Virus record (IMG/VR): IMGVR_UViG_3300025712_000012 | Location: 1-39,314 of that record | Reading direction: 5' to 3' (one strand) | DNA from: a virus | Length of the DNA: 39,314 nucleotides | In this document: positions 18,046 through 24,533 of the stretch, piece after piece | Position numbering within the stretch: position 1 is the stretch's first letter | Layout of the letters: every line of letters starts with the position of its first letter | The notes under the pieces: generated by a model | What the model was told of the DNA's origin: nothing | Databases searched by the model: none | The model's input: only the letters and a program-made list of their open reading frames with translations | Made by a program: the position numbers and the translations under genes

Positions 18046-18255
18046 TTATACTTTTGTTTTAGTGCCTAATGTGTTGGCAGTTTCCATTTCTGATGGCAAT
18101 GCTTTAGCTAACAAGCCACCTGCTCTTCCACGTCTTGACCTTAACGTAGCCGCTTCTCTTTCAGCACCTACATCTCTTGTTTTAATAACTGGTACAGGCT
18201 TTGGTGCTGGCGCCGGTGCTGCTGCTTTTGGTTTTGATTTTACTACTCCACCCAT
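18046..18255 (-). CDS. Small Pro/Ala and Arg/Gly protein
   Basis: 69 aa. The N-terminal half is Ala/Pro/Lys low complexity (SKPKAAAPAPAPKPVPV). The second half has TLRSRRGRAGGLLAKALPSE, a version of the Arg/Gly motif shared with its neighbours. It starts with MGGVV, similar to MGGLF of the adjacent 80-aa protein, suggesting relatedness or a common docking end. Four bases separate it from that gene. Function unknown. Confidence 0.55.
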   Translation of the reverse strand: MGGVVKSKPKAAAPAPAPKPVPVIKTRDVGAEREAATLRSRRGRAGGLLAKALPSEMETANTLGTKTKV

Positions 18256-18259
18256 AATA

Positions 18260-18502
18260 CTATCCTCCTAGTGTTGTACTAGCTTCATCATCGATGCCAG
18301 TCTCTGGTGTTAATCTTGTATCAGATAAAAGCGCTCTTGATCCGCCAGCAAGTCTTGCTCTTTTCTTTGCTGCCATCTCTTCTTGCAATGTTCTTTTCTC
18401 TTCTTGTGCGTCAGCTCTTGCTTGCTCTGTCTCTTTACGAGATTGTTCAATCTGAGCCATAGCAGCTGAATTATCTGGCGTTCCTCCAAATAAACCACCC
18501 AT
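18260..18502 (-). CDS. Small coiled-coil protein with MGGLFGG start
   Basis: 80 aa. MGGLFGGTPDNSA is followed by a ~35-residue charged coiled coil (EQSRKETEQARADAQEEKRT), then KKRARLAGGSRALLSDTRLT. Proteins with a short glycine start, coiled coil and an 'ARxxGGSRALLS' type tail are frequent next to podoviral terminases and may be minor head or internal proteins. SD precedes ATG 18502, one base after the upstream gene's stop. Confidence 0.55.
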   Translation of the reverse strand: MGGLFGGTPDNSAAMAQIEQSRKETEQARADAQEEKRTLQEEMAAKKRARLAGGSRALLSDTRLTPETGIDDEASTTLGG

Positions 18503-18503
18503 G

Positions 18504-18998
18504 TTACTTTCTCCTCATAATATGATAATCTTTCTTATCTGAACTATATTCTTTCATCAAACCCTCTGATTCAAACTTTAAGCATTTTGCCCATCGCATA
18601 GCTCGACTATCACTGGAGTCTACCGTAATTTGCACTCTATGTAAATTAAATAATATCTCACAGATATCAAAGAATGTAAATGCAGACTTAGTCATAGCTA
18701 TTGGGTATCGTCTAGCTTTCTCATCGAAAGTAGACCACGCCTCACCCACACCCTTCCATACAAGCACCATACCAAAAATAGCGACAAGATCACGCTCAAC
18801 GAAAACAGCAACAGATGGACCGCATTCAGACTGATGATTGATATGATTCTTTCTATCTTGAGCCGACATGTGTGGAAACCCATAGTTGTCTAATCCTTTA
18901 TATTGTTCTACATAATATGGTTGATAAACTCGATAAGTAACTCCAGTCACGCTTGGCATGAACTTATCTAAATATTGTTGATTAAGAAAAGACGTCAA
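18504..18998 (-). CDS. GNAT-fold protein (gp13-like internal virion protein A)
   Basis: 164 aa if it starts at TTG 18998, which has AGGGAG five bases upstream; GTG 19004, TTG 19025 or ATG 18959 are alternatives. The body fits a GNAT fold: 'GPSVAVFVERDLVAIFGMVL' as central strands, then 'EAWSTFDEKARRYPIAMTKS', and a C-terminal 'LHRVQITVDSSDSRAMRWAK' and 'LKFESEGLM' as in acetyltransferases and T7 gp13-like proteins. It overlaps the terL 3' end. Whether it acetylates anything is unknown; T7 gp13 is needed for virion assembly. Confidence 0.65.
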   Translation of the reverse strand: MTSFLNQQYLDKFMPSVTGVTYRVYQPYYVEQYKGLDNYGFPHMSAQDRKNHINHQSECGPSVAVFVERDLVAIFGMVLVWKGVGEAWSTFDEKARRYPIAMTKSAFTFFDICEILFNLHRVQITVDSSDSRAMRWAKCLKFESEGLMKEYSSDKKDYHIMRRK

Positions 18999-20538
18999 AG
19001 TCACTCCCTGCAACTGTTGGCGCAATCAATGTACTAGCAGCTAATGGACTCTTAGTCATGCGCTTATGTTCACCACCACCTAACATTAAGTAGCCAAACG
19101 CATCACCAATGTGTGAGTGTTCGTTTTTGTTTGGACTATCTTTGAATCGCTCATGGCCCGCACCAACTGCTACACGTTTAAAATGATAACCACCAGCCAA
19201 TGACTTACGAATCATCTTACATGACTTGTGTATCATTAGACCTGGCTTACCGGCAATCAATCGTTGCATTGGAGCTGCTGCCCCTTCACGTCTTACTCTG
19301 AAGTTGTTAGATGCAGTTGGCTGTGCGCGTAGTCCTAATGTACGTAAGTAGTCAAAGGCTGTTACTTCATAGATAGCATCACGTTGCATACCAGCAGGAT
19401 CGCCCCACACTAACACTTGTGCCTTAGGGTACCTAGCATTGAGTTCAGCTAGTAACTGATTACCAAATCTTTCTAGTCCCATATCTTCAGTAACTATCTC
19501 ATGTAATACAACCCAACGTCCATTTGCTAGGCGCTGACCAATAGCTGCTGCTGGAGTTAAACCAAAGTCAAGACCAATATGTAATGGAAGGTTAGGATCG
19601 TACTCTACCTCATCTGAACTCATTAAATTATCATCGTACTCCGGCCATACAGGTCTGCCTTCTTGTACGTAAGTATATTTACCCTCAGCATAACAGCGCA
19701 CCCAGTCCAAGTTCTTACCACCCAACATTTGTGAATAGTAACCTGCTGGTAAGTTCTTTACATTCTCTGCTTTAGGATTCAGTTTCCACCATCGTCCACT
19801 AGCAAAGATATGATCGTTTGCTTCTGGATTATCTGGTAGTTCATCTATCGGTACTTCTATAACACCACCGGGTTGTTGAAAGAAGTCCCAGCCATACTTA
19901 CCGGTAATCGGTTCTTTCTCTGCTAGACGATGCCACCAATGATCGTCATCCATTGGGTTGGTATCCATCCAAACACCATGCCATGTAGGACCACCATCAC
20001 GCTGAGTAGGATAACGACCCACCCTATGAGTAAGACCGTCAATAACTGCCTTAGGAAGTTCTCTAGCTTCATTAACCCACGCCCCCGTTAGTTCAAGTGA
20101 TAATAGTTTTCTTACATCTTTAGGTTGATCCAATGCTAAGAATATGACCTCACAATCGATTCCCGCAGCATCTCCTCTGGAGGGGAGACGTATGTGGTGC
20201 GTGATGGGTGGGGTATATAACATTGGACCAAAAGTATTCTCAGGAAATAACTCCTGCCATGTCTTAATTGTGGTAGTCTTAAGTTCTGGATACGAGTTTC
20301 GTACGATGACAAAACGGGTATAGCGAATGCCATCCTGTGGGGAGGGCTTTTGTCTAACGGCACGCATCATAATCTCAGCAGCACAGGCGTATGATTTGCC
20401 TGACCCAACTGGTCCCATTAGTCCGCGGACAAACTTATTAGACTGTAAGAATCCATATACCGCCGGCGATGTGCTAAAGTCCAGGTCAATGCCCGGACCA
20501 CTGAGTGCTTTTTTACTGCGCTCTTTTTTATTGCTCAT
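18982..20538 (-). CDS. terL: Terminase large subunit
   Basis: 518 aa. Walker A is GPVGSGKS (42-49) and the Walker B region is ELTGAWVNEARE (149-160) with the catalytic Glu. The RNase H-type nuclease domain shows Asp324 in IGLDFGL, Asp380 in VLVWGDPAG and Asp479 in HIGDAFGY. The enzyme pumps DNA through the portal and cuts concatemers. Its start overlaps the 53-aa upstream ORF by 11 bases. The circularly permuted sequence would suit headful packaging, but the cut mode cannot be read from the protein by eye. Confidence 0.96.
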   Translation of the reverse strand: MSNKKERSKKALSGPGIDLDFSTSPAVYGFLQSNKFVRGLMGPVGSGKSYACAAEIMMRAVRQKPSPQDGIRYTRFVIVRNSYPELKTTTIKTWQELFPENTFGPMLYTPPITHHIRLPSRGDAAGIDCEVIFLALDQPKDVRKLLSLELTGAWVNEARELPKAVIDGLTHRVGRYPTQRDGGPTWHGVWMDTNPMDDDHWWHRLAEKEPITGKYGWDFFQQPGGVIEVPIDELPDNPEANDHIFASGRWWKLNPKAENVKNLPAGYYSQMLGGKNLDWVRCYAEGKYTYVQEGRPVWPEYDDNLMSSDEVEYDPNLPLHIGLDFGLTPAAAIGQRLANGRWVVLHEIVTEDMGLERFGNQLLAELNARYPKAQVLVWGDPAGMQRDAIYEVTAFDYLRTLGLRAQPTASNNFRVRREGAAAPMQRLIAGKPGLMIHKSCKMIRKSLAGGYHFKRVAVGAGHERFKDSPNKNEHSHIGDAFGYLMLGGGEHKRMTKSPLAASTLIAPTVAGSDFDVFS

Positions 20539-20689
20539 CGTCTATATCTTTGAACTTCATTGTCATTAGACGTTTGAGTTCTTGGTTTTCCGCATATAGC
20601 GTATCAATGATCTGCATGACTCGAGAGTTATTCATGTTTGCCATCTTAAATTCTTCACGCAGTTGGTCAATCTGTAGCTTTATGTCCAT
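20528..20689 (-). CDS. Small helical protein upstream of terL (53 aa)
   Basis: 53 aa; ATG 20689, TAA 20530-20528. MDIKLQIDQLREEFKMANMN and a second helix with TLYAENQELKRLMTMK predict a short coiled coil. A strong SD (GGAGGAAAG) stands about four bases before the ATG. It overlaps the DUF3310 gene by 23 bases and terL by 11, so it belongs to the same coupled chain. Function unknown; a terminase accessory is only a positional guess. Confidence 0.6.
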   Translation of the reverse strand: MDIKLQIDQLREEFKMANMNNSRVMQIIDTLYAENQELKRLMTMKFKDIDDEQ

Positions 20690-20897
20690 TATCTTTCCTC
20701 CACTGTTTCCAAAGTTGTAGTGTGTGTATTGCTTTGTCTATATCTTCATCGCCATTGCCTTTAAGGTCAACACGAGTGACATACTTAATAATAGTATGCT
20801 GCATAGGATTAAGATTGTTTGCCATGGAAAACTCCATTGGCTGTATCTTCATCTTAGTGTAATGGTTACCACCGACTTGGGTGTCTTTAGGATTCAT
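20667..20897 (-). CDS. DUF3310 protein
   Basis: 76 aa. 'VGGNHYTKMKIQPMEFSMAN', then 'MQHTIIKYVTR' and 'GDEDIDKAIHTLQLW' is the signature of DUF3310, a small protein widespread in phages and sometimes labelled nucleotide-kinase-like. Its reaction is unknown. The GNGDEDIDK segment corresponds to the usual KGG..DL.KA part. It overlaps the genes on both sides (11 and 23 bases). Confidence 0.85.
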   Translation of the reverse strand: MNPKDTQVGGNHYTKMKIQPMEFSMANNLNPMQHTIIKYVTRVDLKGNGDEDIDKAIHTLQLWKQWRKDNGHKATD

Positions 20898-21066
20898 CTT
20901 TGATTCCTCTTAAGTTGTTAGGGTCTAGTGCTTTCTTGGCCATAGCAATGCCAAGGTCGGATTTGTAATTAGGATCAGCTAATATATCACGCGCCCATTG
21001 CTTTGGGTCTCTTCGTTTCGCCGCAAGGTCTTTTACTGCTTGAAGATATTTTTCTCTAGGACTCAT
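20887..21066 (-). CDS. Small hypothetical protein (59 aa)
   Basis: 59 aa; ATG 21066, TAA 20889-20887. The sequence begins MSPREKYLQAVKDLAAKRRD and contains PKQWARDILADPNYKSDLGI, an alpha-helical charged protein. It overlaps the terS 3' end by 11 bases and the DUF3310 gene by 11 bases. The overlapping frames on both sides and the sensible codon use argue that it is translated. No family recognised. Confidence 0.6.
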   Translation of the reverse strand: MSPREKYLQAVKDLAAKRRDPKQWARDILADPNYKSDLGIAMAKKALDPNNLRGIKDES

Positions 21067-21481
21067 CGATATCGCTATCTATTATAGTGGGTGCTTTAAT
21101 GTTAATACCAATAACGGATGGTTTATCCGATTCTTCTGGGTTATCTAATAAGCCTGATGCTTTTGCTAGTATGCGTAACACTCCGGGCTTGTCCCACATC
21201 TCAATAGCAATCTGCCCATCCTTATCAATCTTGATAGACTTAATTGCTTGCAGGGCATGCTCCGGAATATCACGACTTGGTTTTACTCTTACTTTACCTG
21301 TCTCATCCCATTCCATAAAGTCAGTAATCTTGGTGTTAGCAATAGACAATAAGGAATACGCGACAGCTTCTCTGTTGGCAGCTAATGTTGTGCTGCGCTC
21401 CAGATTCTTTTGTAGTGTTTTCACACCACCATAACCCGCCAAAGACGGGATAGGTTTATTCTTGTTTTTAGCTTCACTCAT
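21056..21481 (-). CDS. terS: Terminase small subunit
   Basis: 141 aa. A helical N-terminal region (QKNLERSTTLAANREAVAYS) is followed by 'ITDFMEWDETGKVRVKPSRD', 'HALQAIKSIK' and 'KPGVLRILAKASGLLDN'. This succession is typical of the terminase small subunits that recognise DNA and load TerL in many proteobacterial phages. Location ahead of terL supports it, with three small genes in between. Its ATG overlaps the preceding stop by one base (TAATG). Confidence 0.8.
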   Translation of the reverse strand: MSEAKNKNKPIPSLAGYGGVKTLQKNLERSTTLAANREAVAYSLLSIANTKITDFMEWDETGKVRVKPSRDIPEHALQAIKSIKIDKDGQIAIEMWDKPGVLRILAKASGLLDNPEESDKPSVIGINIKAPTIIDSDIDES

Positions 21482-21771
21482 TAAAAGGGAAGATCGTCCT
21501 CGAGTTCGGCCACAGTCTCAGGCGCTGGTGCTTGATTACGTACTGGTGCGGATGTGTTGGATGCGGATGCCGCGACAGGATTACCAATTCGTAAGCCATA
21601 ATACTCCGTGCCATCTCGCTGACTTTTGTTACTGTATAAGTCTACGTAATGCTCCGTGCCATCTGGTAGTAATACTTTACCACGCCAATCAGCATGCCAA
21701 TCTTCTGTCTTACGATCATTCTTAAAAATACTTCCGCTACCTGGTTTACGTTGATATGGTTGTTCAGCCAT
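21481..21771 (-). CDS. Putative ssDNA-associated protein with SSB-like acidic tip
   Basis: 96 aa. The front (GSGSIFKNDRKTEDWHADWR) resembles a phage protein family that begins GSGSLFKN and has a small beta domain. A disordered Ala/Pro segment and the C-terminus ELEDDLPF follow. The DDLPF end closely resembles the DDIPF tip with which bacterial SSB recruits repair enzymes. The protein may bind ssDNA or imitate SSB to recruit host replication proteins. The tip is visible; the role is inferred. Confidence 0.6.
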   Translation of the reverse strand: MAEQPYQRKPGSGSIFKNDRKTEDWHADWRGKVLLPDGTEHYVDLYSNKSQRDGTEYYGLRIGNPVAASASNTSAPVRNQAPAPETVAELEDDLPF

Positions 21772-22138
21772 GTTCTTCTCCTATATAGTCATATAAATGT
21801 ACGACAGCTTTACCGCCATCGACTGCTTCACCTCTAGCAATCTCAATGTACTCAATCTGACTGTCATCATTATACATGCCAGCCTTCATTAATGCATCTA
21901 ATATTGCCTTAAGTGTGTTATCTAAGTCAAACTTTCTTTTAGATCTGGGGTGTATCATTACACTAATTGCTACTTTCTTTTCTTCAAAACTCTTGGCATT
22001 ACTTTGCTTCACTACAAGATCTACTGCTTTAGTAAACTCTACACCTTCTTTACTGATGTATCGTCTATGTCCATTAGCACGCCAATAACTATTGACGCTT
22101 GGTGGATAAGGCAGTTCTAATCTTATAGTTGGACTCAT
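21764..22138 (-). CDS. rusA: RusA-type Holliday junction resolvase
   Basis: 124 aa, normal length for RusA (120 aa in E. coli). 'LPYPPSVNSYWR' at residues 9-20 and 'FDLDNTLKAILDAL' at 70-83 are diagnostic. Asp71, Asp73 and the 91-92 Asp pair (NDDSQI) match the metal-binding acidic residues of the family. It cuts four-way junctions as a dimer, probably to resolve recombination intermediates before packaging. Its ATG overlaps the stop of the ribbon-helix-helix gene (ATGA). Confidence 0.95.
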   Translation of the reverse strand: MSPTIRLELPYPPSVNSYWRANGHRRYISKEGVEFTKAVDLVVKQSNAKSFEEKKVAISVMIHPRSKRKFDLDNTLKAILDALMKAGMYNDDSQIEYIEIARGEAVDGGKAVVHLYDYIGEEHG

Positions 22139-22296
22139 AATCTCTTTAATCTGGATTTTAAGTCAGATGTTAAGTAAGCCTTAATAGCCTCATTAATTAA
22201 TCCGGCCTTCGTCTTCTCTTCTGACTTTGATGCTTTATCTAGCAGCTCAACACTTTGCGGTGTCAGTCTAACTAGAAATGGTTTTAAATCACTCAT
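22135..22296 (-). CDS. Ribbon-helix-helix DNA-binding protein (53 aa)
   Basis: 53 aa; ATG 22296, TGA 22137-22135. The N-terminal strand KPFLVRLTPQSVELLDKASK followed by two helices (TKAGLINEAIKAYL) is the CopG/Arc ribbon-helix-helix pattern, with strand residues 6-11 as the likely DNA readers. SD AGGAGAGG lies about four bases ahead. ATGA overlaps join it to both neighbours. It sits in the first part of the leftward operon, close to a palindromic operator at 22799-22812, and is a candidate autoregulator; that link is inference. Confidence 0.8.
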   Translation of the reverse strand: MSDLKPFLVRLTPQSVELLDKASKSEEKTKAGLINEAIKAYLTSDLKSRLKRL

Positions 22297-22553
22297 AGTT
22301 CCTCTCCTTTATATTTAGTAACAACTTTCTTAATCCTGCCTGGCTTACGCTTATCTGCATCTTTCTCTTTCAACAGCCATCGTTCGTATTCCATTACCTC
22401 TGCTACTGCGTGGAGTGAGACTGATCTACCTCCCATTGGAAAGCCCTTAGTTACCTTCCAATAGCCATCAGCCCTCGTCCACTTATACTCCAACGGCTCA
22501 CCCTCGTTGAACTCTTTACAGATCCACTGGTAAAAAGCTTTCAGCTCCATCAT
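22293..22553 (-). CDS. Hypothetical protein
   Basis: 86 aa. MMELKAFYQWICKEFNEGEP, an aromatic-rich centre (KWTRADGYWKVTKGF) and a basic C-terminus (DADKRKPGRIKKVV). No recognised family. It is the second gene after the leftward promoter; its start lies inside the preceding gene (38-base overlap) and its stop overlaps the ribbon-helix-helix ATG. Confidence 0.6.
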   Translation of the reverse strand: MMELKAFYQWICKEFNEGEPLEYKWTRADGYWKVTKGFPMGGRSVSLHAVAEVMEYERWLLKEKDADKRKPGRIKKVVTKYKGEEL

Positions 22554-22749
22554 GAATCCTTATTGTGCGTTTCTTAACTGAATCAGGTAAATAGATATAA
22601 TCTTCTAACAAGCATCGTGTTGCTTTAACATCAGGTATGTTTAACTCTACATACAGATGTGCTTGCTCGCAGCTAGTAAAATGTCCAATATATCTAAAAC
22701 TTTCTATTGGTGTAGTAACACTCACTACTAATACAAACTCTACTATCAT
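22516..22749 (-). CDS. Hypothetical protein, first gene of the leftward operon
   Basis: 77 aa from ATG 22749 (MIVEFVLVVSVTTPIESFR). An upstream in-frame ATG at 22767 is unlikely because the SD (GGAGG, at about 22754-22758) lies between the two. The sequence suggests a small alpha/beta protein (SFRYIGHFTSCEQAHLYVEL) with two cysteines; no family recognised. The promoter at 22770-22797 would give a 5' leader of about 15 bases. Confidence 0.65.
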   Translation of the reverse strand: MIVEFVLVVSVTTPIESFRYIGHFTSCEQAHLYVELNIPDVKATRCLLEDYIYLPDSVKKRTIRIHDGAESFLPVDL

Positions 22750-22769
22750 ATCCCTTCCTCCATACATTT

Positions 22770-22797
22770 AGTATATCTCATAGATACATTGTGTCAA
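22770..22797 (-). promoter_or_regulatory. Leftward sigma70-type promoter (late/virion operon)
   Basis: On the minus strand TTGACA (22797-22792), 16 bases, then TATACT (22775-22770). The -35 is a perfect consensus match. Transcription would start near 22763, just before the SD of the first leftward gene. The palindrome 22799-22812 abuts the -35. Confidence 0.8.
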
Positions 22798-22798
22798 C

Positions 22799-22812
22799 TG
22801 TCATATATGACA
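22799..22812. promoter_or_regulatory. 14-bp palindromic operator candidate
   Basis: TGTCATATATGACA is a perfect inverted repeat. It is two bases upstream of the leftward -35 and about 24 bases upstream of the rightward -35, so a bound dimer could control both promoters. An extra TGTCA half-site at 22792-22796 overlaps the leftward -35. Candidate binders are the ribbon-helix-helix protein and the winged-helix protein. Confidence 0.65.
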
Positions 22813-22835
22813 TTTTTAGCGTTAATTATATGTAC

Positions 22836-22864
22836 TTGCAATTTATTTTAGTTGTGTATATAAT
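22836..22864 (+). promoter_or_regulatory. Rightward sigma70-type promoter
   Basis: TTGCAA (22836-22841), 17 bases, TATAAT (22859-22864). Spacing is ideal and the -10 is perfect. It would transcribe a ~250-base leader and the DUF1289 gene. Confidence 0.75.
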
Positions 22865-23119
22865 CAATCTACGGGACCATAACCCAGTCCACCGGCGGTA
22901 GAGCATGACCAATGGTATAAACAAGTTGAATCAAGGGTATCCTTACAGGTACAGTTCCTTGGGTATATAGGTAGACACTATATATAAACCAGATAAACGA
23001 GAATGCTCATCACTTTATGTGATTATCCCTTTTTACTACGGGTGAGATTGTTATTGTCTGTAGTTATGTTACCCACACGATCAGGTTGCCACTCGGCAAT
23101 CTTAACAAGGTTTAAAAAC
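22865..23119 (+). other. Leader region without a clear gene
   Basis: About 250 bases separate the rightward promoter from the DUF1289 start. A 21-codon ORF at 22903-22968 (MTNGINKLNQGYPYRYSSLG plus one residue) is the only short reading frame of note and has at best a weak SD. The text around 22894-22903 (GGCGGTAGAG) recalls a tRNA D-arm, but I find no acceptor or T-arm. Small imperfect hairpins exist (for example around 22930-22945). It may be a regulatory leader or a small RNA. Confidence 0.3.
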
Positions 23120-23320
23120 ATGTCTTTAAAAACTAGCAGCAAGGCCGCGTCGAGTCCATGCACGAACCTATGTAAGTACATTCAGACAGACCATGGTGCG
23201 ATATGCTCCGGGTGCGGACGAGATTACGATGACTTAGAGCAATGGATGTATATGTCCCGAGAAGAAAAGATAGCTTGTGTTAAACGTTGTAAGGAAAACC
23301 TAGCAAAAATTTGCTTGTAA
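23120..23320 (+). CDS. DUF1289 small Cys-rich protein
   Basis: 66 aa from ATG 23120 (MSLKTSSKAASSPCTNLCKY). The pattern 'SPCTNLC ... CSGCGRDYDDLEQWMYMSRE' followed by a helix (EKIACVKRCKENL) is the DUF1289 signature, with Cys residues likely to bind metal. Function is not established; members are common in proteobacteria. An in-frame ATG at 23003 would add 39 residues that do not match the family. The gene stands alone behind the rightward promoter and may have been taken from a host. Confidence 0.8.
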   Translation: MSLKTSSKAASSPCTNLCKYIQTDHGAICSGCGRDYDDLEQWMYMSREEKIACVKRCKENLAKICL

Positions 23321-23495
23321 CACCCCTACCTCACAGTCAGGGGACGGGGAGGGAAGGTGTACCCTTCGGACAAAGCAATGTTATTTTTTACCAGTTCACC
23401 ATGCAATTACTAATCTAAACTAATGGGATGATTGCACAGCCTAAAGCGTTCCACTCGCAGACATGCCACCTTATGTTGTACAGCTATACGTCCCT
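23321..23495. other. Convergent intergenic region with possible terminator hairpin
   Basis: This 175-base stretch separates two converging genes. CCCCT (23323-23327) can pair with AGGGG (23339-23343) across an 11-base loop just after the DUF1289 stop, but no U-run follows directly. A T-rich run lies at 23382-23388. I see no gene here. Confidence 0.3.
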
Positions 23496-24101
23496 TTAGC
23501 CTTGCAACTCTTTCAATATGTCCCCAGGATTCTCACCACTTGCCAGCCTACGCTCGACTATGACCAAATCCTGCTCACTCTTCACACACTCAAACACACT
23601 AGCTAATAACTCATTGTGTAACTGATTTGATTGCTTAGCACTGACAGGCTTTGCTTCCTTCGCTATCTTATTGCTTTTGCTTATCCTTTTCTTCATTAGT
23701 TCCCCTTTGATTTCCCTGTTGTTGTATGGTTCGATTGGTGCGTTAGCTATTCGACTAGCGTCCTCATTGCTCAGACTGTCATCGTATATAATGCGTCTAG
23801 TTGCGCCCTTAATCATAGAATAATGACCGCTGACCTTTTTAACTATCCCTAACTTCTGTAAACGTTGTATCTGTCTTGATACACTCGGCGCAGTGATTCC
23901 CAAGTCGTTCCCTATCCTTGCCAATGACACATAAGTAAACCCCGCTTTGTTGCAATAGCTCGACAACACAACCAACACTCGATAGCTTGCTAATGTCATA
24001 CGTTTATTAATAACTGATAATGGCATGACGCTGAACTTCCGTTGGTCTGGTGCGGGTGTCTTCTCTTTAATCTTCGGCTTTTTTGGTAGGCTGTATTCCA
24101 T
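23496..24101 (-). CDS. Winged-helix DNA-binding regulator or replication-initiation-like protein
   Basis: 201 aa. Residues ~36-95 form a winged helix: 'MTLASYRVLVVLSSYCNKAG', then 'VSLARIGNDLGITAPSVSRQ' as the HTH and 'LQKLGIVKKV' leading into the wing. The C-terminal part is basic and then helical, perhaps for oligomer contacts. It resembles MarR-like or phage O/RepA-type N-terminal domains. It stands alone on the minus strand between the two rightward units. A TATAAT six bases before its ATG suggests leaderless expression, as for lambda cI from PRM. Repressor is my favoured role; initiator is the alternative. Confidence 0.7.
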   Translation of the reverse strand: MEYSLPKKPKIKEKTPAPDQRKFSVMPLSVINKRMTLASYRVLVVLSSYCNKAGFTYVSLARIGNDLGITAPSVSRQIQRLQKLGIVKKVSGHYSMIKGATRRIIYDDSLSNEDASRIANAPIEPYNNREIKGELMKKRISKSNKIAKEAKPVSAKQSNQLHNELLASVFECVKSEQDLVIVERRLASGENPGDILKELQG

Positions 24102-24107
24102 ACCTTA

Positions 24108-24118
24108 ATTATACCAAT
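24108..24118 (-). promoter_or_regulatory. Extended -10 promoter giving a possibly leaderless mRNA
   Basis: On the minus strand TTGG then TATAAT (24113-24108), i.e. a TGn-extended -10. Only six bases (TAAGGT) separate it from ATG 24101, so transcription should begin at or next to the start codon. No good -35 is seen. Confidence 0.55.
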
Positions 24119-24129
24119 TTAAAAAAGTG

Positions 24130-24159
24130 TTGCATTAATCGATATCTTTGTTATATACT
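24130..24159 (+). promoter_or_regulatory. Rightward promoter for the early operon
   Basis: TTGCAT (24130-24135), 18 bases, TATACT (24154-24159); a 16-base alternative uses TATATA at 24152. The start would be near 24166, exactly where the hairpin of the first repeated element begins. It diverges from the promoter of the winged-helix gene. Confidence 0.6.
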
Positions 24160-24165
24160 TATATC

Positions 24166-24210
24166 AACACGACGAAACGTGTTTTTCTTAACAACTATAT
24201 AAGGACTAAG
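24166..24210 (+). repeat. Repeated hairpin-RBS element, copy 1
   Basis: AACACG (24166-24171), loop ACGAAA, CGTGTT (24178-24183), a short T-run, then the shared block CTTAACAACTATATAAGGAC up to 24210. The hairpin would be the very 5' end of the mRNA. It precedes the gene at 24214. Confidence 0.75.
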
Positions 24211-24213
24211 ACA

Positions 24214-24531
24214 ATGCAAACAATAGACAGAATGATAAAGGTAAGACTGGAAGATGTGGGTTTAATCATGTATGAAGCAGATGGCACACCCTACGAGATG
24301 TCATCAATGGTGGGAGTTTATGAAGACGGTTTTGAAGATCGTGATTTTGACGCCCTATTCAACTGCTACTTAGATGAGAAATGTTATAGATGGTTTTCTG
24401 AGTCTGAGTACAGGGACATTCTGAACAAGCTATCAAATGCCTTTTTGTATCCGCTTGACGATGGCGAATTTATTTCCGAACTATCAGACAGTGGCATATT
24501 AATGAATATCAAACTTAGGGAGGTTGCATAA
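24214..24531 (+). CDS. Hypothetical early protein 1
   Basis: 106 aa from ATG 24214 (MQTIDRMIKVRLEDVGLIMY), chosen because the shared AAGGA ribosome site lies eight bases upstream. Acidic, with EDGFEDRDFDALFNCYLDEK in the middle and a helix-rich second half. No family recognised. First gene of the early operon, so a host-takeover or regulatory role is possible, but that is only position-based. The next gene follows after two bases. Confidence 0.7.
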   Translation: MQTIDRMIKVRLEDVGLIMYEADGTPYEMSSMVGVYEDGFEDRDFDALFNCYLDEKCYRWFSESEYRDILNKLSNAFLYPLDDGEFISELSDSGILMNIKLREVA

Positions 24532-24533
24532 TC

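Noticed and set aside
22875-22975. Possible tRNA (GGCGGTAGAGCA resembles a D-arm)
   Set aside because: No matching acceptor stem, anticodon arm or GTTCRA T-loop can be folded around it.
23003-23119. Longer start for the DUF1289 protein at ATG 23003
   Set aside because: The added 39 residues are hydrophobic/basic and unlike the family; the family pattern begins shortly after ATG 23120.
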